Source: Solirubrobacterales bacterium (GTDB lineage: Bacteria > Actinomycetota > Thermoleophilia > Solirubrobacterales > Solirubrobacteraceae). From it: a stretch of DNA of 11,193 nucleotides. Below the pieces are notes generated by a model. That model did no database searches. It saw only the letters and a list, made by a program, of their open reading frames with translations, and was not told the DNA's origin. Position numbers and translations under genes: made by a program. The stretch is from positions 1 through 11,193 of the forward strand of contig DAHVAB010000047.1 of assembly GCA_027314825.1 (NCBI GenBank), in the 5' to 3' direction. This document shows, piece by piece, positions 5,691 through 11,193 of the stretch; the stretch's first letter is position 1, and each line of letters starts with the position of its first letter.

Positions 5691-6634
5691 CCTTGCCCTG
5701 TCCCGCTCGTCGGGCAACCGTCAGCGAGACGTTCGTCATGGGTGAGCAGGTTCGGGTCTGAGGAGGGTGGCGCGGAGTGGATGGTGAGGCTCACCTTGCC
5801 AGCTTCGATCATGTCCCCGTCCCAGATGTAGGCGCCCGTCGGGGGGTTGCTCACGCGCTGCGAGACCGAGTGGCCTGACACTTCTTCAACCGTGCCCCAC
5901 ACCACTGTGAGCTTCTCCGCGGTGAGCACCGGCATCGCCTCGGCGACCGTGTCGCCGATCAGTCCGCTGCAGTGCAGAGCTTCCCCGGCAGCGAACGCGC
6001 TCGTCCCGCTCTCATACCGTTCCCCCGGCCTTGCCGGACGACCCAGAATGATCGACGCTTTGCCCGTGAAGCTCGCCGGGATCCTCACGCCGATCCCGCA
6101 TTGCCCGCCGCCGGTCAGGCACGGCCCGGCCTGCAGCGGTTCGATCACGCTCTGCGGCTCCTGCGCACCCACCGCGACCATGCTGCCGACGAGGCTCGGG
6201 GAGGCCGGGACGAGGTCCACGGTGATCTGATAGCCGCGCGCAGCGAACGCGGCGTTCAGTTCCCTCTGCGCCGCGAACGGTTCTCTCACCCTCGCCACGA
6301 TCGTCCCGCCCGGCATGCTCTCAACCGCGACCGCCGCGGAGTTCTGCACGCCCGCCGAGCCGCTCATGAGCACAATGACCGCCGCTGCAGCGGCGACCAC
6401 CGCTCCAAGCGCAGAGAGCACTACAGGACGGCGTCCCGCGCGAAGGCTCCATGCTCCGCGTCGAACTCGTCGGTGTCCTCCTAGGCTGGGCACGGCCGAG
6501 ACCCGTGCGGCCCTGTCCTCGCCGAGGATGCGCGCCAGCTCACGGGCTCGGTGCTCCCAGGGAAAGACCTCCCGCGTACGCTCCGCCTCGACAGGACGGA
6601 CTTCTCTGAGCAGTTGGATGATCGAATCGGTCAT
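5672..6634 (-). CDS. Single-pass membrane protein, probable anti-sigma factor of the adjacent ECF sigma
   Basis: A 320-residue protein with a charged N-terminal cytoplasmic part (1-70), one transmembrane helix at about 71-90 (VVLSALGAVVAAAAAVIVLM) and an extracytoplasmic domain of about 230 residues. The outer part contains ITVDLVPASPSLVGSMVAVG and four cysteines (172, 179, 222 and 307) that could form disulfides. The ATG at 6634 overlaps the sigma-factor stop (ATGA), the classic sigma/anti-sigma arrangement, and the topology fits. I see no zinc-binding HxxxCxxC motif, so it is not a standard ZAS anti-sigma factor; the role rests on position and topology. It would hold the sigma factor at the membrane until an external signal. 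A hairpin covers its stop codon. Confidence 0.7.
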   Translation of the reverse strand: MTDSIIQLLREVRPVEAERTREVFPWEHRARELARILGEDRAARVSAVPSLGGHRRVRRGAWSLRAGRRPVVLSALGAVVAAAAAVIVLMSGSAGVQNSAAVAVESMPGGTIVARVREPFAAQRELNAAFAARGYQITVDLVPASPSLVGSMVAVGAQEPQSVIEPLQAGPCLTGGGQCGIGVRIPASFTGKASIILGRPARPGERYESGTSAFAAGEALHCSGLIGDTVAEAMPVLTAEKLTVVWGTVEEVSGHSVSQRVSNPPTGAYIWDGDMIEAGKVSLTIHSAPPSSDPNLLTHDERLADGCPTSGTGQGAHSGS

Positions 6635-7209
6635 GTCGACTCCTCCATGGGCATCGAAGTGGAAATGCGCGGAGAGAGAGCTCCCCGCTCGCCCTCCGGC
6701 CGAGCGCAGGCCTCATCTGCCTGCAACTCGGCCAGGGCATGGTGCAGACGACGGCGCGCACGGTGCAGGCGAACCCGCAACGCTGCTGCCGAGCAGCCGA
6801 TAACCGTGGCAGCCTCCTTCTGGCTCAGACCCTCCCAGGCAATCAGCAGCAGCACCTCCCGCTGAGCGTCGCTGAGCGCAGCGAGCGCCGCCGCCACAAG
6901 CTCCCGCCTGGCCAGCAGATCCGCATGATCCTCCGCCGACGGCAGCCCGCCGGAAGCGATCCGCTCGATCAACGCGTCGCGACGCCCTTGTGAGCGACGC
7001 ATCGAGCTCAACACGTTGCGGGCCACCCCGATGAGCCACGGCAGCGGCTCCTCCGGCATCTGCGCGAACCGCCGCCAGGCGATCTCGAAGGTCCGCGCGA
7101 GCACCTCCTCGGCAACCTCACGATCGGCCCGACGCAGCAGGTAGGCGGCGAGACGATCGTAATGCTCGCGGTGCAAACGCTCGAACCGCTGCTCATCAGG
7201 TTGGGCCAT
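6631..7209 (-). CDS. ECF-type RNA polymerase sigma-70 family sigma factor
   Basis: Directs RNA polymerase to a specific promoter set. Region 2 is FERLHREHYDRLAAYLL through EVAEEVLARTFEIAWRRF and PWLIGVARNVLSSMRR. Region 4 is LSDAQREVLLLIAWEGLSQK followed by the helix-turn-helix EAATVIGCSAAALRVRLHRA. Only regions 2 and 4 are present, as in extracytoplasmic-function sigma factors. The frame opens at 7224, but AGGAG at 7217-7221 lies 7 nt before the ATG at 7209, so I prefer the shorter 192-residue form. It is followed with a 4-bp overlap by its probable membrane anti-sigma factor. No damage is visible, although decayed conjugation genes lie on both sides. Confidence 0.9.
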   Translation of the reverse strand: MAQPDEQRFERLHREHYDRLAAYLLRRADREVAEEVLARTFEIAWRRFAQMPEEPLPWLIGVARNVLSSMRRSQGRRDALIERIASGGLPSAEDHADLLARRELVAAALAALSDAQREVLLLIAWEGLSQKEAATVIGCSAAALRVRLHRARRRLHHALAELQADEACARPEGERGALSPRISTSMPMEEST

Positions 7210-7224
7210 CCCATCGCTCCTCAT

Positions 7225-7534
7225 CGCTCAGAAGGGAAATGCCCGGCAAAGCGCAGACGTTACATCCACGCCGCGAACACCAAGGCGCACCGAAGCCCGC
7301 AACACCGGACGCCGGCGCCGAGCAGCGACGAGCCCATCCTGCCGGTCCTCGCCGCCCCCTGAACGTCACCCCCAACCCGTCAGACTGGCCGGCTTCGCCG
7401 TCCGCCTCGCCTGCGGCTCAGCCTGCGTCACCGCTTTCGCGGTTCCGCGACGGACTAGATGCACGTGGGTGCGAGCAGACACCGATCGGTTCCGAAACTC
7501 GTTGGTCGTCACGGGGCTTGGGGGTCGATAAGGC
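7225..7534. other. Gene-free 310-bp gap between the divergent sigma factor and relaxase-derived genes
   Basis: I find no gene here. TGTAACG reads on the minus strand at 7264-7258, about 50 bp before the sigma-factor start; its shape resembles an ECF -35 element, so an autoregulated promoter is possible but unproven. A small perfect stem, ACCGC-TTTC-GCGGT, lies at 7430-7443. Because relaxase genes are often preceded by their origin of transfer, the part just before 7535 could contain an old oriT, but nothing specific proves it. Confidence 0.35.
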
Positions 7535-7684
7535 ATGGTGATGACCGCTCAGAGCATCGACGCCGGATCCGGTGGCGAGTACGGCCGCTACCTGGAGGGC
7601 AAGACCCGCGCGCCCGAACGCGGGTCGTACTACCTGACGCCGGAGGGTGAGCCGCAGCAGGCGCCCGGCCGATGCCTCGGCACA
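7535..7684 (+). pseudogene. MobF/TrwC-type relaxase, first ~50 codons only
   Basis: This is the 5' stub of a conjugative relaxase, the enzyme that nicks oriT and pilots the strand. The IDAGSGGEYGRYLE and ERGSYYLTPEGEP stretches with nearby tyrosines (16, 19, 32 and 33) and QAPGRCLGT match the opening of the family in actinobacteria. The His triad and helicase domain that should follow are absent. The frame runs on without a stop into the methyltransferase. Confidence 0.75.
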
Positions 7685-8545
7685 ACGGTCGGGCGGGCGG
7701 GACGAGGCCGGCCGCTCGCACAGACAAAGGAGATCGAGGCGGCCCGGCAGCCATATAATCGCGCGATCGGAGCGCATGCTGTACCCGGTCAGCACGCCGT
7801 CGAGAGGGCTGAGCGTCGCCTGCGGTACCTGGTCTGGCAGGTGCGGCGCGAGCTTCGCGATCTCCTGCTTCGCAAGGGGATGACAGACAGCAAGACCGCG
7901 AGAGAGGATCTCGCCCTGCGGTTTCTCCGGGGCGATGGAATCGAGATCGGCGCACTGGACTATCCGCTGCGCCTGCCCCGCGGAGTGAGCAGCATTCGCT
8001 ACGTCGACTACGCCGACGCCGAGACGCTGCGAGCGGTGCACGCCACAGCCACCGGCAACATCGTGGCGCCGGACGTGATCGACGATGGCGAGCGCCTGTC
8101 CTCCTTCAAGGACCGGAGCGTCGACTTCGTGGTCGCCAACCACATGCTCGAGCACGTGGAGGATCCCATCGAGGCTCTCACCAACCAGCTGCGCGTGCTG
8201 AAGGCGGGAGGGATCCTCTTCCTCGCGATCCCGGACGGCAATCACAGCTTCGACCGGGCGAGACCCAAGACCTCCGTCGAGCATCTCATCCGTGACCACG
8301 AGAACGGTGCACACGCCTCACGACGACAGCACTATGAGGAATGCGCACGCTGGATCGAGGGCCACCAGGGCGCCGGCATCGCGCAGCGCGCGGATGAGAT
8401 GGAGGGTGAAGAGCTGCGACCCCATTTTCACGTATGGGACGCCCTGACCTTCGGCGCGTTTCTGGCATCGGTTGAGCTTCCCGCACGCCTGGAGGCCCTT
8501 CAGACGACGGGCGATGAGTTCGTGGCGGTGCTGCGCAAGACTTGA
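7535..8545 (+). CDS. Chimeric frame: MobF relaxase N-terminal stub fused to a SAM-dependent methyltransferase
   Basis: One open frame of 336 codons. Residues 1-50 (MTAQSIDAGSGGEYGRYLEG, then SYYLTPEGEPQQAPGR) are the N-terminus of actinobacterial TrwC-like MobF relaxases. The similarity stops at about position 7684, so the relaxase is a remnant. From about residue 90, and clearly from 125, it is a class I methyltransferase: GDGIEIGALDYPLRLP is the SAM-binding motif I, HMLEHVEDP (203-211) the motif after strand 4, and LRVLKAGGILFLAIPD (219-234) the next strand. This methyltransferase type often modifies glycans or small molecules; the substrate is unknown. The ribosome binding site TAAGG fits the ATG at 7541. 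An internal start for the methyltransferase (for example ATG 7880) is possible, though nothing good precedes it. The methyltransferase part appears complete. Confidence 0.75.
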   Translation: MVMTAQSIDAGSGGEYGRYLEGKTRAPERGSYYLTPEGEPQQAPGRCLGTTVGRAGRGRPLAQTKEIEAARQPYNRAIGAHAVPGQHAVERAERRLRYLVWQVRRELRDLLLRKGMTDSKTAREDLALRFLRGDGIEIGALDYPLRLPRGVSSIRYVDYADAETLRAVHATATGNIVAPDVIDDGERLSSFKDRSVDFVVANHMLEHVEDPIEALTNQLRVLKAGGILFLAIPDGNHSFDRARPKTSVEHLIRDHENGAHASRRQHYEECARWIEGHQGAGIAQRADEMEGEELRPHFHVWDALTFGAFLASVELPARLEALQTTGDEFVAVLRKT

Positions 8546-8650
8546 CAACCGGCCGGCCGGCTCCCGGCGACCGCCAGGGGCCGAGGCGCGCGCAGCGTAA
8601 CGGATGCAGGCGCGACCGCCCGGCGCTCTCAACGCGGCGACGGCCGAGGC
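8546..8650. other. Short gap between the convergent methyltransferase and sufD genes
   Basis: Contains the self-complementary CCGGCCGGCCGG near 8549-8560 and a 5-bp stem GCCGG-CTC-CCGGC (8556-8568) that could be a weak bidirectional terminator. No copy of the tRNA-Val 3' end is present, so an element attachment site is not supported here. Confidence 0.35.
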
Positions 8651-9898
8651 TCACGCTCGCGCGAGCACCCGCTCGATCCGAGCGACCAGAGCGCCCGCGA
8701 GGGCGTCGCGCGTCTCCCCTTCTGAGAACCGCTCCATGAGCGCCTGCAGGAACCCCTCGATCACCAGCCGCCGCGCCGTCTCATCCGGCAGGCCGCGGGA
8801 GCGCAAATAGAAGAGCTGCTCAGGGTCGATCTGGGCGATCGCCGCGGCATGGGTGCAGCGGACGTCGTCGGCGAGGATCTCCAGGCCGGGGATCGCGTCG
8901 GCGTGGGCGCGCTTTGAGATCAGCAGGTTGCGCGACTCCTGGAAGGCATCGGTCTTCTGGGCGCCCGGGTCGACCTTGATCATGCCCCGCCAGACCGTGC
9001 TCGACCGTCCGGCGAGCACGCCGCGGAAGGCCAGGTCGGAGGTCGTGTTGGGGGCCGCGTGCTCCTGGAGGGTGTCGTAGTCGAGGTGCTGGCGGCCACG
9101 GGTCGCATACGCGCCGGTCACCTGCGCGTGAGCGCCCGGCTCGGCGAGCTTGGTCTCCATGAAGACCTTGCCGTTCGCCGACCCGAACCCGAGCGCGGTC
9201 CACTCCAGGTGCCCGTCGCGCTGGACGATCGCGCGCTGGGAGCCGAAGACCCAGGTGCGCTCGGCGAGATCCTGAACCTCCAGGTAACGCAGCCGGGCGC
9301 CGGCGCCGACGAAGAGCTCCACGACGCCGTTGAGGACGCCCTCGCCCTCGGGATCGGCTGAGAGCATCTGCATCCACACCTCCGCCTCGGCGCCATCCTC
9401 CACGACCACCAGGATCCGGTGATGCAGAGTGCTGCCCGGCTCGTGGCTCGTCGTGAGCACGATCGGCTCGGCGACACTGGTGCCGCGCGGCACATGCACG
9501 AGCCAGCCGTCGCTCCAGCGGGCGTCGTTGCGCGCGGTGAGCGCGGTCTGCTGATCGACCGCGACGCCGAGGTGAGCCTCGATCAGCTGCGGGTGCCTCT
9601 CCACCGCGACCTCCAGCGGGAGGACGACCGGGCCGGCCGCTGGCCGCTCGCCCGCCTCGCCTCCGCGCGGCGCGCCCGCCGGCACCTTCAGGACATCGGC
9701 GATCTGCGCGCTCTCAGCGGCCCGACCGGCAGGGTGGGCGTCGAGGTCGAGGGAGCCCAGCGGGGTGAACTCCCAGCCGGCCTTGTCGTGAAAGCTCGGC
9801 AGCGCGAGCTCCACGATCCGCTGCTCGGCCCGCGCCCTGCGCGAGCGCAGCCACTCCGGCTCGGTGGTGGCGGCGGTGGTGGTGGTGGGGCTAGCCAA
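8651..9898 (-). CDS. sufD: Fe-S cluster assembly protein SufD
   Basis: A subunit of the cytosolic SufBCD scaffold, where it partners SufB on the ATPase SufC to build Fe-S clusters. At 415 residues it has the normal length. It contains the right-handed beta-helix core and the conserved C-terminal block TRGRQHLDYDTLQEHAAPNT, DAFQESRNLLISKRAHADAI, RCTHAAAIAQIDPEQLFYLR. His350 corresponds to the conserved functional His of Escherichia coli SufD (His360). Residues 5-12 are a Thr/Ala-rich run and 72-92 are low-complexity, both atypical but harmless. The start is TTG at 9898, overlapping the sufB stop by 8 bp; GGAGGG at 9904-9909 is well placed and supports it. No sufC, sufS or sufU follows; the next gene is convergent and unrelated. 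Confidence 0.95.
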   Translation of the reverse strand: MASPTTTTAATTEPEWLRSRRARAEQRIVELALPSFHDKAGWEFTPLGSLDLDAHPAGRAAESAQIADVLKVPAGAPRGGEAGERPAAGPVVLPLEVAVERHPQLIEAHLGVAVDQQTALTARNDARWSDGWLVHVPRGTSVAEPIVLTTSHEPGSTLHHRILVVVEDGAEAEVWMQMLSADPEGEGVLNGVVELFVGAGARLRYLEVQDLAERTWVFGSQRAIVQRDGHLEWTALGFGSANGKVFMETKLAEPGAHAQVTGAYATRGRQHLDYDTLQEHAAPNTTSDLAFRGVLAGRSSTVWRGMIKVDPGAQKTDAFQESRNLLISKRAHADAIPGLEILADDVRCTHAAAIAQIDPEQLFYLRSRGLPDETARRLVIEGFLQALMERFSEGETRDALAGALVARIERVLARA

Positions 9899-11193
9899 TT
9901 GAGCCCTCCATCTGCAGCTCGATCAGCCGGTTCATCTCGATCGCGTACTCCATCGGCAGCTCCTTGACGATCGGCTCGATGAAGCCGTTGACGATCGCCT
10001 TCGCCGCCTCCTCCTCGTCGATGCCATGCGACATCAGGTAGAAGAGCTGGTCTTCGCCGACCTTCGAGACGGTCGCCTCATGGGCGATCGCGGCGTCATC
10101 CTCCCCGATCCGGATCGTCGGATAGGTGTCAGAGCGCGAATCCTCATCGAGCAGCAGCGCGTCGCAGACCACCTTCGACTTCGCGCCGTGCGCGCCCTTG
10201 GCCACCTCCAGGAGGCCCCGGTAGGAGCCGCGGCCGCCATCCTTGGAGATCGACTTGGCGAAGATGTTCGAGGTCGTGTTCGGCGCCACATGGATGATCT
10301 TGCCGCCGGCGTCCTGGTGCTGGCCGTGCCCGGCGAAGGCGATCGAGAGGATCTCGCCATGGGCGCGCTCACCCACCAAGTAGACGGACGGGTACTTCAT
10401 CGTCAGCTTGGAGCCGAGGTTGCAGTCGACCCACTCCACGGTCGCGTCCCGCTCTGCCCGGGCGCGCTTGGTGACCAGGTTGAAGACGTTCTCGGACCAG
10501 TTCTGCACGGTGGTGTAGCGGATCCGCGCGCCGGGCTTGGCGATCAGCTCGACGACGGCCGAGTGCAGCGAGCTGGCCGAGTATGTCGGCGCGGTGCACC
10601 CCTCCACGTAGTGGACGTAGGAGCCCTCGTCGGCGATGATCAGCGTGCGCTCGAACTGCCCCATGCTTTCGGTGTTGATCCGGAAGTAGGCCTGCAGGGG
10701 CATCTCCACGTGCACGCCCGGCGGCACATAGACGAAAGAGCCGCCCGACCAGACCGCGCTGTTGAGCGCCGCCAGCTTGTTGTCGTTCGGCGGTATCAGG
10801 CTCGCGAAGTGCTCGCGCACGAGATCCTCGTGCTCGCGCAGCCCGGAGTCCATGTCCAGGAAGATGACGCCCTGCTCCTCCAGGTCCTTGTGCACCTGGT
10901 GGTAGACGACCTCGGACTCGTACTGGGCGCCGACGCCCGAGAGGAACTTGCGCTCGGCCTCGGGAATCCCGAGGCGGTCGAAGGTCTGCTTGACCGACTC
11001 CGGCACCTCGTCCCAGGAGCGAGAGGCTTTCTCGGAGGCACGCACGAAGTAGTGGATGTCATCGAAGTCGACCTCCGCGAGCATCGGGCTCACCGACGGG
11101 CTCCAGCTCGGCATGGGGCGCGCCATGAAGTGCTCCAGTGCTTTCAGGCGGAACTCGCGCATCCACGCCGGCTCGGACTTGAACTCGGAGATC
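9891..11193 (-). CDS. sufB: Fe-S cluster assembly protein SufB (5' end beyond the window)
   Basis: Scaffold subunit of the SufBCD complex. The frame is open to the right edge: before the internal Met at 11162 it reads ISEFKSEPAW, the usual sequence just ahead of the WMREFRLKAL stretch, so the true start is outside and roughly 35-40 residues are missing. Family blocks include AALNSAVWSGGSFVYVPPGV, HGQHQDAGGKIIHVAPNTTS, SKVGEDQLFYLMSHGIDEEE and the C-terminal LPMEYAIEMNRLIELQMEGS. The VCDALLLDEDSRSD stretch is the version found in Gram-positive and actinobacterial SufB. The stop overlaps the sufD start, so the two are one operon. Gene order here is sufB-sufD on the minus strand. Confidence 0.97.
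   Translation of the reverse strand, partial: ISEFKSEPAWMREFRLKALEHFMARPMPSWSPSVSPMLAEVDFDDIHYFVRASEKASRSWDEVPESVKQTFDRLGIPEAERKFLSGVGAQYESEVVYHQVHKDLEEQGVIFLDMDSGLREHEDLVREHFASLIPPNDNKLAALNSAVWSGGSFVYVPPGVHVEMPLQAYFRINTESMGQFERTLIIADEGSYVHYVEGCTAPTYSASSLHSAVVELIAKPGARIRYTTVQNWSENVFNLVTKRARAERDATVEWVDCNLGSKLTMKYPSVYLVGERAHGEILSIAFAGHGQHQDAGGKIIHVAPNTTSNIFAKSISKDGGRGSYRGLLEVAKGAHGAKSKVVCDALLLDEDSRSDTYPTIRIGEDDAAIAHEATVSKVGEDQLFYLMSHGIDEEEAAKAIVNGFIEPIVKELPMEYAIEMNRLIELQMEGSIG
9904..9909 (-). promoter_or_regulatory. Ribosome binding site that decides the sufD TTG start
   Basis: GGAGGG on the minus strand, inside the last codons of sufB, is 5 nt before the TTG at 9898. No ATG or GTG sits at a suitable distance, so translational coupling to sufB with a rare start codon is the best reading. 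Confidence 0.65.

Noticed and set aside
7239..7541. 100-codon plus-strand frame before the relaxase remnant
   Set aside because: Proline/Ala/Arg-rich low-complexity translation with no recognisable domain; it overlaps the likely sigma-factor promoter.
7754..7759. TATAAT as a promoter for the methyltransferase
   Set aside because: There is no -35-like hexamer at the right distance and no clear ribosome binding site with a start codon downstream, so it is only a possibility.
9250..9260. 11-bp match to the tRNA-Val T-arm/acceptor (CCCAGGTGCGC), a possible attR
   Set aside because: It lies inside conserved sufD coding sequence and is too short; the match ends before the acceptor is complete.

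Overview
The window is GC-rich bacterial DNA, with G or C dominating the third codon position in every clear gene. The gene content points to an actinobacterium, perhaps class Thermoleophilia (Solirubrobacter or Conexibacter relatives). That placement is an inference from protein flavour and from the long SRP RNA; no rRNA is present to confirm it.

Layout. (1) 1-2540 is ordinary chromosome. It holds a long Alu-containing SRP RNA (minus strand, 55-324) with a strong 3' hairpin, a lipoprotein FKBP prolyl isomerase (371-985) overlapping by 4 bp a single-pass membrane protein of unknown function (982-1719), and a convergent NAD(P)-dependent SDR oxidoreductase (1788-2537). (2) 2632-2703 is a tRNA-Val(CAC), followed at once by a perfect 12-bp inverted repeat and then by a tyrosine integrase (2999-3907). 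This is the usual arrangement of an integrative element inserted at a tRNA. (3) About 2704-7690 looks like a decayed integrative and conjugative element. The integrase has lost its C-terminal catalytic residues. Its broken end meets the broken end of an AbiEii toxin gene read from the other strand, while the AbiEi antitoxin (3975-4763) is intact. A frameshifted, N-terminally truncated TraG/VirD4-type coupling protein follows (4972 to about 5485). The first ~50 codons of a MobF-type relaxase survive at 7535-7684. (4) Inside this region, between the two conjugation remnants, is an intact ECF sigma factor (6631-7209) with a translationally coupled membrane protein that is probably its anti-sigma factor (5672-6634). 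(5) The relaxase stub is fused in frame to a class I SAM-dependent methyltransferase (to 8545). (6) 8651-11193 is sufD and the 3' part of sufB, minus strand, which is chromosomal Fe-S cluster assembly; sufB runs off the right end.

How the parts fit. The left and right flanks are housekeeping functions: protein targeting, extracytoplasmic folding, tRNA and Fe-S assembly. The centre reads as a graveyard of an element that entered at tRNA-Val and lost its integration, toxin and transfer functions, keeping the antitoxin, a sigma/anti-sigma pair and a methyltransferase. No second copy of the tRNA 3' end was found, so the right boundary of the element is not defined. The most interesting points are the single junction that truncates both int and abiEii, the relaxase-methyltransferase chimera, the orphan antitoxin with an AT-rich, repeat-bearing promoter, and the sigma/anti-sigma pair inside the remnant. 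I saw no CRISPR array and no complete insertion sequence.
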